Of a stretch of 64,000 nucleotides of DNA, positions 1-9,069 are shown piece after piece. Under the pieces are notes generated by a model, which was given only the letters and a program-made list of their open reading frames with translations, was not told the DNA's origin and did no database searches. The position numbers and the translations under genes were made by a program. Position 1 is the first letter of the stretch. Each line of letters starts with the position of its first letter. Source of the DNA: Mesobacillus harenae. Lineage in GTDB: Bacteria; Bacillota; Bacilli; Bacillales; Cytobacillaceae. The stretch spans positions 62,001 to 126,000 of the forward strand of contig NZ_JABUNR010000011.1 in assembly GCF_013343715.1 (NCBI RefSeq). Direction: 5' to 3'.

Positions 1-3
1 ACG

Positions 4-1449
4 TTATTTAAGGGCCTTGCTTACCTTCAGTTTCTTTCCTTTAATGGTAGTGTTCTCCATTGCCTGTAAAACTAAAGAACCTTTGCCATTCAAGATATCA
101 ACATACGACATAGTATCCTGGACAGTGATAATGCCAATATCTTCTGCTGCTACTCCAGGTATTTTCGCAATTGTTCCGACAAAATCTACAGCACGGATTT
201 TTTTCTTTTTACCGCCGCTGAAGTGGAGCTTCATAATATCCTGGTTGATCCGGGCGGTTTTGTTATTTTTAACGATCCTCCGGCCGCCAATCTTCTCTTC
301 GAAAGCTGCTCTTCCGCTTGCAACTTCCTGTGGAGTGGGGGCTTCATCTCGAGGAATCTCAAAACCGATATATCTCTCAATAGCTTTCACGAATTTTCCT
401 TCATAAGGAGTAGCAAACGTAATAGCCTTTCCTTTATTGCCAGCTCTTCCTGTACGTCCTGTTCGGTGGACATAACCTTCTTTTTCCATTGGGACGTCAT
501 AATTGATGACAAGCGTCACATTATCAATATCGATGCCTCGGGCAGCAACATCAGTTGCAACCAAGTAACGGAAATTGCCTATTTTGAATCCGTCCATTAC
601 AGCAAACCGATCTTCCTGCTCTAGTCCTCCATGGAGCTTCTCGCATGAATAGTTAGAACGGTCCAATTCAGTGAAAACTGAATCTACATGCTCCTTTGTT
701 CTGCAGAATATGATGCAGCTATCTGGGTTTTCAACAACGGTCACATCTTTAAGAAGCGATATTTTTTGGTCTTCCTTCACTTCAATTAAACTGTGTTCTA
801 TAGTATCTGTTGTCATACCTGAAGATGCTATCTCGATATTAACAGGATCTTTCATATATTTATGACAAAGGTTTTCGACGTCTTTAGGCAAGGTAGCCGA
901 AAAGACCATCGTTACTCGGTCTGCTGGCAGCTTTTTAATAATCGCTTCTACCTCGTCAATGAATCCCATATTGAGCATTTCATCTGCTTCATCAATAATA
1001 AGGTACTTAACCTGGTCCAAAAAGAGGGTTTCCCTTTCAATATGGTCCATGACCCGTCCTGGTGTACCAACTACAACATGCGTTTTTTGTTTTAATTCTT
1101 CTCTTTGTTTTGAAAATGGTTCTTTCCCATAAACAGCCATTGCTTTAATCCGTTTAAATCGTCCAATATTCGTTATGTCTTCTCGAACCTGAACGGCAAG
1201 CTCTCTAGTTGGAGTTAAAATTAATGCCTGTGGCAGTTTTTCCTCCCATTCGATCATTTCACAAATCGGGATGCCGAAGGACGCAGTCTTGCCGCTGCCT
1301 GTTTGGGACTTGACGACAAGATCTTGATTTTCTAATGCTTTTGGGATTACTTCAACTTGGACTTCTGTAGGGTTTTTGTATTTTAACACATCAAGTGCTC
1401 TGGTAATTTCCTCACTTAAATGATAATTATCAAAACTAGTTTCACTCAT
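4..1449 (-). CDS. dbpA: DEAD-box ATP-dependent RNA helicase DbpA (YxiN-like)
   Basis: This is a 481-residue RNA helicase, the usual length for Bacillus YxiN/DbpA. All helicase motifs are visible in order: a Q-motif region near residues 7-32, motif [11 protein letters not shown], Ia PTRELAVQ, Ib [26 protein letters not shown] and [12 protein letters not shown]. After the core, residues about 405-480 form the RNA-binding domain typical of DbpA, which in the family docks on hairpin 92 of 23S rRNA and gives specificity for 50S subunit assembly. The start is supported by an AGAGGTT-like Shine-Dalgarno just upstream. It stands alone on the minus strand, with a long T-rich repeat region behind its promoter. 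Confidence 0.95.
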   Translation of the reverse strand: MSETSFDNYHLSEEITRALDVLKYKNPTEVQVEVIPKALENQDLVVKSQTGSGKTASFGIPICEMIEWEEKLPQALILTPTRELAVQVREDITNIGRFKRIKAMAVYGKEPFSKQREELKQKTHVVVGTPGRVMDHIERETLFLDQVKYLIIDEADEMLNMGFIDEVEAIIKKLPADRVTMVFSATLPKDVENLCHKYMKDPVNIEIASSGMTTDTIEHSLIEVKEDQKISLLKDVTVVENPDSCIIFCRTKEHVDSVFTELDRSNYSCEKLHGGLEQEDRFAVMDGFKIGNFRYLVATDVAARGIDIDNVTLVINYDVPMEKEGYVHRTGRTGRAGNKGKAITFATPYEGKFVKAIERYIGFEIPRDEAPTPQEVASGRAAFEEKIGGRRIVKNNKTARINQDIMKLHFSGGKKKKIRAVDFVGTIAKIPGVAAEDIGIITVQDTMSYVDILNGKGSLVLQAMENTTIKGKKLKVSKALK

Positions 1450-1663
1450 GTTTTAACCTCTTTTTTTGTATTATTCGCCTTACATATAGGATTCTCTCCA
1501 AAAAAGTATCATATGCATTTAACTGAACATGATTCATTATACTTGAATTAATAGGGGTAGCGGCTTTTATTTAAAAATTAATCCGCGGATCCTAATTCTA
1601 GGGGACTTATTATTGCTAAAATACTTTTTAAAATCCAGATTATAGTCCGGTTTGTAGCAGATC

Positions 1664-1806
1664 TACTTTAGAATTATTATCGTTTTGGAATAAAATCGAT
1701 TTTTTTGGAATATATTGAGTTTTTTGGAATAAAATCGGTTTTCCTCTGGAATATATTGAGTTTTTTTGGAATAAAATCAATTTTTTTGGGAATATATATA
1801 TTTTTT
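1664..1806. repeat. T-rich GGAATA tandem array, copy 1
   Basis: About six units of roughly 19-20 bp lie in tandem, each a run of T followed by GGAATA. They alternate between a GGAATAAAATCG type and a GGAATATATTGAG type. The array opens with a leader CTTTAGAA...ATTATCGTT that also opens the second array at 19402-19515, so the two are copies of one dispersed element. It lies in the 690-bp gene-free stretch between dbpA and the flavodoxin gene, where I see nothing else. No open frame of note runs through it. Function unknown. Confidence 0.75.
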
Positions 1807-2138
1807 GAACAAAGCTGGTATGAAAAATCTAAGGATAGGCAGAACTTTTAAGCAAGAATGATATAGGAATAGTGCTTTTGGTATTGAAAAAGGTATTTCT
1901 TTATAGTTCTAGCAAGAAGAATGCCATAAAATCATCCGGCACAGCCCAAAATTGAGGGGAATATCCTTATAAAGGCCCAAGTTACTTAGGGGAAGAGCAG
2001 ACATGCAGAGGATGACCATAATTGTAAGAATTTTGCCACACTACACACACACGCTTGCAGGGAAACAATCTTATAATTAGCCCAAATGCACATGCAAATT
2101 ATTACTGTGAATTGTGCACAGTTCTGGGAGGCGATTTC

Positions 2139-2642
2139 ATGAAAACTTTGATTGTTTTTAGCTCATCCCATGGTACGTCTGCAAAAGCAGCGCTCTTTTT
2201 AAGGAATCATATTGCAGGAGATGTGGTCGTACTTAACTTAAAGCGGACAAAGCTGTTTTCTGATGTAGATATTTTTGACGCTGTGATAATCGGCGGCTCT
2301 ATCCATACTGGAAGTATTCAGAGGGAAATCAAAAAGTTCATGAAGGAAAACCAGGATGTTTTAAAGAGAAAAACATTAGGACTCTTTTTATGCTGTATCC
2401 GTGAGGGGGACATTGCCCTGAAACAATTTGATAATGCTTATAATAAGGAATTAAGGGAGTCAGCAGCAGCGACAGGAATCTTCGGAGGAGAATACCTTAT
2501 TTCAAAAATGAATCTTTTCGAGAGGCTTTTCGTGAAAAGCGTTAGCGGTGTGGTGACTGATACATCCAACCTTGATATAGAATCAATGAATCACTTTGCT
2601 GAAACCTTTAACCAGCAAAATAAATCCATGTCGGTTTTTTAG
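2139..2642 (+). CDS. Flavodoxin-domain protein (HemG/flavodoxin-like)
   Basis: A 167-residue protein with a flavodoxin fold. The N-terminus has the beta-strand plus phosphate-binding loop VFSSSHGTSAKAA that holds FMN phosphate, followed by an IGGSIHTG segment near residue 55 like that of the menaquinone-dependent protoporphyrinogen oxidase HemG/flavodoxin_5 family. The ATG at 2139 is chosen over an upstream in-frame ATG at 2055 because GGGAGG lies just before it and the protein then begins directly at the first strand. The gene stands alone and is followed by a strong terminator. Role is probably FMN-dependent electron transfer; substrate unknown, and haem synthesis is only one option. Confidence 0.75.
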   Translation: MKTLIVFSSSHGTSAKAALFLRNHIAGDVVVLNLKRTKLFSDVDIFDAVIIGGSIHTGSIQREIKKFMKENQDVLKRKTLGLFLCCIREGDIALKQFDNAYNKELRESAAATGIFGGEYLISKMNLFERLFVKSVSGVVTDTSNLDIESMNHFAETFNQQNKSMSVF

Positions 2643-2681
2643 CCAGCAAAAAGCTTTTTTGAAATTTTAAATACCTTTAAT

Positions 2682-2726
2682 AAAAAGATAGAAGCAGGCT
2701 GGATCCTTGCTTCTATCTTTTTATTT
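2682..2726 (+). terminator. Intrinsic terminator after flavodoxin gene
   Basis: A perfect 15-bp stem (AAAAAGATAGAAGCA paired with TGCTTCTATCTTTTT) with an 11-base loop, ending in a T-tract. Confidence 0.9.
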
Positions 2727-2916
2727 ATCCGGCTGGTGACGAGGGAGATGTGTCATAAAGATTCTGAATTTAGATTAGCTGTAGTATACTTTTGATAAGG
2801 AAAAGCTCAATAAAACTTCATTAGCATCAGGCAGTATGCTTTAACACTTAAAGATTGTATAAAGGTTATTTGAAAGCGCTTTTACAATGATAGGGTTACA
2901 AAAAGGGGGATTATTG

Positions 2917-3861
2917 ATGGCACTAGTTAATACTGTTAGAGGAAAAGTCGATACGAGTCAATTAGGCATGACGCTAATTCATGAACATATGCGTGTTCGT
3001 TCCGAGTCCGTTTTTGTCCAGTTTCCCCATTTGTATGATGAAGATAAGGAATTCGCTAACGCGGTAGAACAAGTAAACAAGGTGAAGGATCTTGGTGTTC
3101 GTACGATTTGTGACCCAACTGTAATGGAGCTTGGCCGTGATATCCGTTTTATTGAAAGAATTGCACGTGAAACGGATATGCAAATAATCGCGGCAACGGG
3201 GATCTATTCATATCACTATATCGCACCACACTTCCAAAATCGTGATGTGGACTATATGGCGGACTTATTTGTCAGAGATATTGAAGTCGGAATTCAAAAT
3301 ACATCAATCAAGGCCGGATTTTTAAAGTGCGCTACTGATGCACAGGGTATTACCCCAGATGTCGAAAAGGTAATCCGTGCTGTAGCACGTGCTCACAAAA
3401 TAACTGGTGTACCAATTATGACGCACTCCCATCCAGGAAGCGGTACAGGCCTGAAACAACTGGATATCCTTCAAGAAGAGGGGGTTCATCCCAGCAGAAT
3501 TCTTATCGGACATACAGGGGATACCCTGAATATGGAGTACATTTTAAAAGTGCTAGAAAGGGGCTCATTTATTGGTATGGATCGCTATGGTATAACAAGG
3601 GAGTGTACGACCGAGGACAGGAACAAAATAGTAGTCGAACTTGCAAAAAACGGATACGCCAACCGAATGTTCTTATCACAAGATTATTGCTGTACGATTG
3701 ATTGGTATCCTGAGAGAGTTGCAAAGGAAAAGTTCCCAAAATGGTCAATGAGTTTTGTATTGGAAGAGATTATTCCAGAATTAAGGGAAAATGGCATTAC
3801 GGACCAACAAATACAAGATATGATGTTTACTAATGCTCGCCGCTGGTTCGGGGGAGAGTAA
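2917..3861 (+). CDS. Phosphotriesterase-like lactonase (PLL; quorum-quenching type)
   Basis: A 314-residue amidohydrolase-fold enzyme of the phosphotriesterase-like lactonase family (SsoPox/PPH relatives). Numbered from the ATG at 2917, the binuclear metal ligands are His22, His24, carboxylated Lys137, His170, His199 and Asp256. The lactone-pocket residues Tyr97, Arg223, Cys258 and Trp263 are also present. To my recollection these are the very positions used in SsoPox. The family hydrolyses N-acyl-homoserine lactones and oxo-lactones, with weak organophosphate activity. The ATG at 2917 follows AAAAGGGGGA and restores this register; an upstream in-frame ATG at 2887 lacks a good site. The gene is monocistronic with its own terminator. 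The natural substrate in this organism is not shown by the sequence. Confidence 0.9.
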   Translation: MALVNTVRGKVDTSQLGMTLIHEHMRVRSESVFVQFPHLYDEDKEFANAVEQVNKVKDLGVRTICDPTVMELGRDIRFIERIARETDMQIIAATGIYSYHYIAPHFQNRDVDYMADLFVRDIEVGIQNTSIKAGFLKCATDAQGITPDVEKVIRAVARAHKITGVPIMTHSHPGSGTGLKQLDILQEEGVHPSRILIGHTGDTLNMEYILKVLERGSFIGMDRYGITRECTTEDRNKIVVELAKNGYANRMFLSQDYCCTIDWYPERVAKEKFPKWSMSFVLEEIIPELRENGITDQQIQDMMFTNARRWFGGE

Positions 3862-3984
3862 GAAGTTAGTAACTAACATTAAATAAGGGATATGTTAATA
3901 GTTTCATAAGGCTTTTTTTGAAAGTCTGTTAAACACACTACTAGTCTCTTTTTATTAATAAGAGAATTAATAGTATAGTAAAAC

Positions 3985-4029
3985 AAGGCCGAGACACCTG
4001 ACTAATCTTCAGGTATCCCGGCCTCTTTT
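3985..4029 (+). terminator. Intrinsic terminator after lactonase gene
   Basis: Hairpin GGCCGAGACACCTGA / TCAGGTATCCCGGCC with few mismatches, followed by TCTTTTA. Confidence 0.85.
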
Positions 4030-4089
4030 ATATTTAATAGAAGATGGTTTGCTTTATTTATTTTATCAGAATTTATAGGTTAAGCATTT

Positions 4090-4280
4090 TCATCCAGCTC
4101 CAGCGCCTAGTCCCTCGAGTCGCTTATGCATCACTATAGGAAGCCCCAGTATCCTGCTCCCACGGCTAGCGCCGCGTCGCAAGGCTGCAAAGAAGCCATT
4201 TCAGGTAGATGCCTAGCTGATGAAGTCAAAGAACGACTTCATCTTCAATTGTTCCGAAGGCGCTTGAGCTTTTGTTTTTA
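4090..4280 (+). repeat. Dispersed repeat family A, copy 1
   Basis: Begins CCAGCTCCAGCGCCTAG and ends GCGCTTGAGCTTTTGTT, with an internal GATGAAGTCAAAGAACGAC segment. Related copies occur at 9150-9311, 52080-52345 and 56378-56505, all in the same orientation. This is an intergenic element of a type common in Bacillaceae genomes, from general knowledge. It is longer than the other copies because of an inserted middle part (about 4130-4210). The small open frame through it is not considered a gene. Confidence 0.75.
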
Positions 4281-4297
4281 CCCGGCTGGTGTTGATT

Positions 4298-4738
4298 TCA
4301 CCATAATGGCGGCTTAACGACCATAAACCATAACATTAAAAGTAAAAGGCCGATATAGATCCATGTTGTCCGTTCAAGTTTTGATGCCAAGGTCGCTTGA
4401 TTATGGCCGGGTTCGGTAAACTGGCGGATCGTTGCTGAAAATGCCCGAGCCAGGAAAAACAAGGATGAGAATAAAATAACTAGCGTTGCTAGGATCCAAG
4501 GTGTACTCCAATTCCATGGCCCAGAAAGGACAAGCAGAACTCCGGAGACAACCAGTACATGGCCGGAATGCTTAGACAGCCACACAACAAACCGGAATGT
4601 CTCCAGATAGGTTTTCATTTTTGAATCTTCTGCTGTACGCAGTTTTTTTACCATCGGCAGTAATATAAAGAACGGGCCAATTGACGCAATGGCACTTAGT
4701 ACATGGAGGTAAATTAAGGTGCGGTACAATAAATCCAT
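4298..4738 (-). CDS. Small integral membrane protein (DUF2269/CopD-like)
   Basis: A 146-residue protein with four predicted membrane helices (about residues 5-28, 50-72, 80-100 and 122-142). It has a conserved-looking start LIYLHVLSAIASIGPFF in which a His lies in the first helix, the pattern seen in DUF2269 and CopD-related membrane proteins that may bind haem or copper. It starts 5 bp after the stop of the ASCH-domain gene, so the two are probably co-transcribed and translationally coupled; no separate ribosome site is obvious. The specific function is unknown and the family assignment is tentative. Confidence 0.6.
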   Translation of the reverse strand: MDLLYRTLIYLHVLSAIASIGPFFILLPMVKKLRTAEDSKMKTYLETFRFVVWLSKHSGHVLVVSGVLLVLSGPWNWSTPWILATLVILFSSLFFLARAFSATIRQFTEPGHNQATLASKLERTTWIYIGLLLLMLWFMVVKPPLW

Positions 4739-4743
4739 GGTTA

Positions 4744-5094
4744 TTACTCGTTTACAGCACTAAACTCATGAACCCACACTCTCATTTGGGGAAGCCAAGG
4801 CATACCTGGATGATAAGAAAGAATCGATTGTTTGTATTCTTCAACTGAAGTATAGCCTTCCTGGTGAGCATGCTCGTCTGTTAGTTCACCAAGAGATTGA
4901 GAGTATACGCGTTCTACCTTGAACTTTTTATCTTCAAGTTCCATAATTTCTCCTACGTCCGCATATCTGCCATTTCGGCGTGTAGCAGTCTTTTTGCCTT
5001 CTATTACTTTCTTCACGTCTTCTGGCATAGTGACAAGACGTTCAATTGAACAAGTTTTAGGCGGTAATGTGTTTGACGCTTCGTTGTTAGTCAT
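4744..5094 (-). CDS. ASCH-domain protein
   Basis: A 116-residue soluble protein. The core segment VIEGKKTATRR followed by DVGEIMELEDKKFKVERV is the signature of the ASCH domain, a PUA-like beta-barrel thought to bind RNA or modified nucleosides. The domain covers residues about 20-112, nearly the whole protein. An AAGGGAG site precedes the start. It forms a two-gene unit with the downstream membrane protein. Whether it is a coactivator-like RNA binder or a nucleoside hydrolase relative cannot be decided from sequence. Confidence 0.75.
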   Translation of the reverse strand: MTNNEASNTLPPKTCSIERLVTMPEDVKKVIEGKKTATRRNGRYADVGEIMELEDKKFKVERVYSQSLGELTDEHAHQEGYTSVEEYKQSILSYHPGMPWLPQMRVWVHEFSAVNE

Positions 5095-5257
5095 TTAAAA
5101 AAACTCCCTTCAAACTATTTCATCTATAAATGTACCATAAATAAGTTAATAAGTATCAATTGCTTGCTAGGGAAAATAGAATACCAATGAAACGTATACT
5201 AATTCGCTAAGGGAAAAAACCATCTGTTAACTCCGTAAATGCCTTTTGTCTTGATGG

Positions 5258-5926
5258 CTAGTTTTTTGATGAATTTAATTCTACCGTTTGCCTTAATTCC
5301 TTTGCGGCCGATACACTAGAATCGGCATGGCTGATAGCTGTAATGACCGAGATGCCGTCAGCTCCAGCTTCAATCACAGGTGCCGTATTTCCTGCATGAA
5401 TACCACCTATTCCAACGAGTGGAATGGTAAACTTCTTAGCTCTTAATTCTGCAATTAATTGGATTCCCTGAACAGCTTTGGCGTCTTCTTTTGTTGAAGT
5501 CGGATATATTGGGCCTAGTCCAAGGTAATCAGCCCCAGCCTCAACGGCTTCCTTGGCCTCTATAAGATTGTGGGCAGAAACGCCTAGAATCTTATTTCCG
5601 ATTTTTTTTCGGACAACAGCTGCTGGTTCATCGTCCTGGCCGATATGTACTCCGTCTGCATTGAGAGCCAATGCCAATTCAATATCATCGTTTACAATGA
5701 ATGGGATCTGGTGAGTTTTGCAGATAGCCTGCAATTGTTTTGCCAATTTCAATTTGCTTTCCCCTTGCAGGCAACTGTTGCCTTTTTCACGAAATTGAAA
5801 AAGCGTGACCCCACCTTTAATCGCTTCTGTTAGAACCTCAGCAGGGCTGTTAATACAGTTGGTGCTTCCAAGGATAAAATAAACTCTTAAATAATTCCGC
5901 ATTTGGTCGATCTCGATTCTTTCCAT
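5258..5926 (-). CDS. thiE: Thiamine-phosphate synthase
   Basis: A 222-residue TIM-barrel enzyme that joins HMP-pyrophosphate and thiazole phosphate to give thiamine phosphate. Typical segments are visible: FQFREKG near residue 45, FIVNDDIELALALNADGVHIGQDD, a conserved GLGPIYPTSTK loop that binds pyrophosphate, and VGIGGI near the C-terminus. It is the last gene of the SDR-thiM-thiD-thiE operon and its ATG overlaps the stop of thiD by one base. Expression should follow the TPP riboswitch at 8466-8568. Confidence 0.95.
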   Translation of the reverse strand: MERIEIDQMRNYLRVYFILGSTNCINSPAEVLTEAIKGGVTLFQFREKGNSCLQGESKLKLAKQLQAICKTHQIPFIVNDDIELALALNADGVHIGQDDEPAAVVRKKIGNKILGVSAHNLIEAKEAVEAGADYLGLGPIYPTSTKEDAKAVQGIQLIAELRAKKFTIPLVGIGGIHAGNTAPVIEAGADGISVITAISHADSSVSAAKELRQTVELNSSKN

Positions 5927-6735
5927 TAGAACAACACCTTTCCTCTATTGTAAGCCCAATGGTTTGTTGGACCGTGGCCGCTTCCGATCCCTAAATCGTT
6001 TTCAATGGCTGCTTGAATAAACTCTTTGGCAAGTGCAGCTGCGTGCTGAATGGAGAGGCCGTTTGCCAGCCCTGCCGCGATGGCTGCTGAAAAGGTACAG
6101 CCTGTACCATGGGTATTTTTTGTCAAAACTCTTTTGCTGGTAAAGTACTGGAAATCGCGTCCGTCGTATAGAATATCCATTGATTCAGTAGTCTGTTCAT
6201 CATGGCCTCCTTTTAAGATGACATGTTTAGTACCCATATCGATAAGCCGCTTTGCTGCTTCTTTTTTATCCTCAAGAGTGGTGATCGTCATACCAACTAG
6301 AACTTCTGTCTCCGGTATGTTTGGTGTAACCACAAACGATAGGGGTAATAAATATTCTTTAAGGGCGGTGACAGCCTCTGTTTGCAATAGACTTGCCCCA
6401 CCTTTGGCAATCATCACGGGGTCGACGACCACATTGCCCCAGCCATAGCGGATAATCTCTTTCGAAACAGCTTCAATAATGTCTGCACTAAACAACATTC
6501 CAGTTTTAATGGCATCTGTCCCCAAATCTTCGCCAATGGAACGTATTTGTTGAATAACCGCCCCGGCTGTTATCGGGAAAACAGCCTGTACTCCAAGAGT
6601 ATTCTGAGCGGTAACAGCTGTAAGAGCTGACATGCCAAACACACCGAGCTCTTGAAATGTTTTAAGGTCAGCTTGTATCCCAGCCCCGCCTCCACTGTCT
6701 GAGCCTGCTATCGTTAATGCTTTTCTTACCCCCAT
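5926..6735 (-). CDS. thiD: Hydroxymethylpyrimidine/phosphomethylpyrimidine kinase
   Basis: A 269-residue ribokinase-fold enzyme phosphorylating HMP and HMP-P. The N-terminal [16 protein letters not shown] substrate loop and the C-terminal [15 protein letters not shown] anion-hole and catalytic Asp-region motif (here GTGC) are intact. It overlaps thiM by 10 bp and has an AAGGAGGATTTCC site before its ATG. Together with ThiM and ThiE it makes a salvage route from HMP and hydroxyethylthiazole to thiamine phosphate. No de novo genes (thiC, thiG) are present in this window. Confidence 0.95.
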   Translation of the reverse strand: MGVRKALTIAGSDSGGGAGIQADLKTFQELGVFGMSALTAVTAQNTLGVQAVFPITAGAVIQQIRSIGEDLGTDAIKTGMLFSADIIEAVSKEIIRYGWGNVVVDPVMIAKGGASLLQTEAVTALKEYLLPLSFVVTPNIPETEVLVGMTITTLEDKKEAAKRLIDMGTKHVILKGGHDEQTTESMDILYDGRDFQYFTSKRVLTKNTHGTGCTFSAAIAAGLANGLSIQHAAALAKEFIQAAIENDLGIGSGHGPTNHWAYNRGKVLF

Positions 6736-7550
6736 GTGGAAATCCTCCTTTGTTCAACTATTCCTAGATCCTCTATATTCGCAGCAGTCACCTTGTTAAG
6801 ACTGTTTAAAAGTTCAATCTGAAAAGTTCCTGGTCCCTTGCCTGCAGAAGCCCGTTCAGCTAATTCAGCTGCAACTCCATATACAGCAAGAGCAGAAACA
6901 GCAGAGCGCATCGAGCTTGTTTCAACAGCATGAAAGGCTCCGATTATCGATGTCAGCAAGCAGCCTGCTCCAGTCACCTTTGTTAAAAGAGATACTCCAT
7001 TTCTAACGATAAATGTGATTTTTCCATCAGATATAACATCGTGCTTTCCTGTTATAACCGTTACTGTATCAAGCTTTCTAGCAGCCGATTCGGCAAGCTC
7101 CTCGTTATGCCCGTGATCACCGATCGCATCTACGCCTTTTATTTCTGAATGTTGGCCGGCAACGTTTGCAATTTCAGCCGCGTTACCGCGGATAACGGAA
7201 ATGTTCAAATCGTTCATTATTTTTCTAGCGGTTTCCGTTCGATAGGGGGTTGCCCCCGCACCGACTGGGTCGAAGATGATCGGGATGCCGTGAGCATTTG
7301 CGGCTCTTCCGGCTATTAGCATCGAGTTAACCTTAGCTTCATCAAGCGTACCAATATTCAAAACAAGCGCACCAGCAATTTTCGCCATATCCGCCACTTC
7401 TTCAGCAGCGTGAGCCATAACCGGTGAGGCCCCAAGGGACAACAGACCATTTGCGGTAAAGTTGGTAACGACAACATTGGTTATATTGTGAACGAGGGGG
7501 TTATGATCTCTAACTTTTTCTAATAATTCTCCAATTTGTTCAGTGTTCAT
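6726..7550 (-). CDS. thiM: Hydroxyethylthiazole kinase
   Basis: A 274-residue kinase that phosphorylates the thiazole moiety for thiamine salvage. It shows the ThiM opening [19 protein letters not shown] and [17 protein letters not shown] in the middle, and the [17 protein letters not shown] catalytic segment with the reactive Cys near residue 194. AGGAGG precedes its ATG, 18 bp after the SDR gene. It is the second gene of the TPP-controlled operon. Confidence 0.95.
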   Translation of the reverse strand: MNTEQIGELLEKVRDHNPLVHNITNVVVTNFTANGLLSLGASPVMAHAAEEVADMAKIAGALVLNIGTLDEAKVNSMLIAGRAANAHGIPIIFDPVGAGATPYRTETARKIMNDLNISVIRGNAAEIANVAGQHSEIKGVDAIGDHGHNEELAESAARKLDTVTVITGKHDVISDGKITFIVRNGVSLLTKVTGAGCLLTSIIGAFHAVETSSMRSAVSALAVYGVAAELAERASAGKGPGTFQIELLNSLNKVTAANIEDLGIVEQRRISTWG

Positions 7551-7568
7551 TTGTCAGCCTCCTAATTA

Positions 7569-8330
7569 TTAGTTCATGACTAGGCCGCCATCAACGACCA
7601 GGTTTTGTCCAGTCACCGCTCTTGCCCAAGGGGAGGCAAAGAAAACAATGGAATCAGCCACCTCTGCGGGATCTGTTACCTTTCGAAGAGGGGTAGATGT
7701 TTCAATAATCTTAAACACTTCCTCTGAAGTTGCCGAACTTGCATCAGTGGTTTTCAGTAATCCGCCGGAAACCATATTGACTGTAATACCATGCTGCCCC
7801 AGCTCATTCGCCATGTTTCTAGTAAACCCCAACAAGGCTGCCTTACTAGTTGTGTAGTCGTGATAGGGAACAACCGGATGTTGAAACAGGTTTGTGCCAA
7901 TATTAATAACCCGGCCAAAGCCTAAGTTTTTCATATCTTCAAGTGCGGCCTGAGTAGTATTTAATGCTCCGCGAATAGACCCTTCTAGCTGGAGCTGAAA
8001 ATCGTACCATTCGATATTCGCTGCATCTTTTTTCTTAATGGGATCAAATTTAAATTGGATGAGGGCATTATTTACAACAGTTGTGATTGGTTTCCCAAAA
8101 TGGTGTTTGGCTTTGGAAAACATTTGCAGGACTTGCTCAGAATCTCTAACGTCAGCCTTGATTGCTAAGGCATTATCCCCAATTAACCGTTGTAAGTTCA
8201 TTGCCTTTTCTTCACTATTAAAAAAGTTAATGACGACTTTTGCTCCTTCTCTGGCAAAGGCCTTTACAGTTTCCGATCCTAACCCGCGGCTTCCGCCAGT
8301 TACTAAAACAACCTGATCTGCTAATTTCAT
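7569..8330 (-). CDS. SDR-family oxidoreductase, first gene of the thiamine operon
   Basis: A 253-residue classical short-chain dehydrogenase/reductase resembling 3-oxoacyl-ACP reductases. The cofactor motif TGGSRGLG is near residue 11, VNNAL near residue 87, and the active-site YTTSK near residue 160. The usual catalytic Ser thirteen residues before the Tyr is Thr here (NIGTN). It sits between the TPP riboswitch and thiM, so it must be expressed with thiamine salvage. Its substrate is unknown; context suggests an oxidation-reduction step on a thiamine precursor or degradation product rather than fatty acid synthesis. AGAGGAGG precedes the ATG. Confidence 0.8.
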   Translation of the reverse strand: MKLADQVVLVTGGSRGLGSETVKAFAREGAKVVINFFNSEEKAMNLQRLIGDNALAIKADVRDSEQVLQMFSKAKHHFGKPITTVVNNALIQFKFDPIKKKDAANIEWYDFQLQLEGSIRGALNTTQAALEDMKNLGFGRVINIGTNLFQHPVVPYHDYTTSKAALLGFTRNMANELGQHGITVNMVSGGLLKTTDASSATSEEVFKIIETSTPLRKVTDPAEVADSIVFFASPWARAVTGQNLVVDGGLVMN

Positions 8331-8403
8331 TTTATTCCTCCTCTAATTTAATTAATGACCACTTGTCTCCAGCTAGGTAAATCGCTATAGCGGAAATTAA
8401 ATG

Positions 8404-8433
8404 AAAAAAGCCAGATCCAATTTGGACCTGGCT
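8404..8433 (-). terminator. Riboswitch-controlled terminator of the thiamine operon
   Basis: Read on the minus strand, AGCCAGGTCC pairs with GGATCTGGCT (one G-U) and is followed by six T. It lies between the TPP aptamer and the first gene, so it is the likely expression platform. Confidence 0.85.
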
Positions 8434-8465
8434 GGTAGGTGTATGTTAAGAAAAAGCAAGTTACG

Positions 8466-8568
8466 ATCTACTTTCCTCCGCTGGTACGATCCAGATCAGG
8501 TCCAAAGGGTTAAAAAACAGTTCGGTCTTTCTCTCAGCCCGCTTAACGGGCACCCCCAGTAGTGCACT
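8466..8568 (-). promoter_or_regulatory. TPP riboswitch (THI element)
   Basis: On the minus strand the aptamer core reads GGGGGTGCCC...GCGGGCTGAGA, then ACCCTTTGGACCTGATCTGG, then GTACCAGCGGAGGAAAGTAG. These are the conserved parts of the THI box, including the CUGAGA and ACCUGAUCUGG segments that bind the pyrimidine and pyrophosphate of TPP. CTACT and AGTAG close the P1 stem. It precedes SDR-thiM-thiD-thiE and should turn them off when TPP is abundant. Confidence 0.97.
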
Positions 8569-8790
8569 ATTTAATTTGTTAATGTTAATCTTATCTCCGC
8601 AGATGAATTTAGTAAAGTAAAAGATTTTACTTAGGACCGAGGAAAAATTGGGAAGAAAGTATAAACATATTAAATTTTGTCTAATTTTGTACAAATTACT
8701 TGAATAAGCCATGCGTTTGCTTTACTATTATTCTCAGTAACACAACATATCGTAATTTTTATTGTAAATAAAACTACATATTGATGTTTT

Positions 8791-8975
8791 GCCTTGAGTT
8801 AGGATGCCGTAAGGCTTAAAAGGGAATCTGGTGAGAGACCAGAACTGCCCCCGCAACTGTAAATGCAGACGAAATGAGCAAACCACTATATAAGCAAACT
8901 TATCTTTATAGGTTCTTATATGGGAAGGGCTCAAAGTAGGAAAGATGCATAAGTCAGGAGACCTGTCTTAACTTG
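8791..8975 (+). promoter_or_regulatory. Cobalamin riboswitch (B12 element)
   Basis: The aptamer shows AGGGAATCTGGTGAGAGACC, AGAACTGCCCCCGCAACTGT and the closing B12-box-like AAGTCAGGAGACCTG, all hallmarks of the cobalamin riboswitch. It points towards nrdE-nrdF-nrdI and is followed by a strong terminator at 9070-9099. It should switch off the B12-independent reductase when adenosylcobalamin is present. Confidence 0.95.
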
Positions 8976-9069
8976 ATGTTTCACTTCTTCGGGGATTGAG
9001 AAGATGTAACGGTGGCGCCAGAAGGAAGTCGCATTATATCTTTTTGCTTCCGTTTGCTGTTATCGTTCC

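Noticed and set aside
2781..2822. Similarity of TATACT plus AGCTCAATAAA-CTTCAT at 2785-2822 and 13239-13271 as a shared regulatory element
   Set aside because: The order of the two parts is reversed between the sites, so this is probably coincidence in AT-rich promoter DNA.
4126..4317. 63-codon plus-strand frame
   Set aside because: It falls within dispersed repeat A copy 1 and runs into the convergent membrane-protein gene.
8461..8712. Minus-strand frame of 83 codons over the TPP riboswitch
   Set aside because: It lies on the aptamer itself and has no ribosome site; the RNA element explains the conservation.
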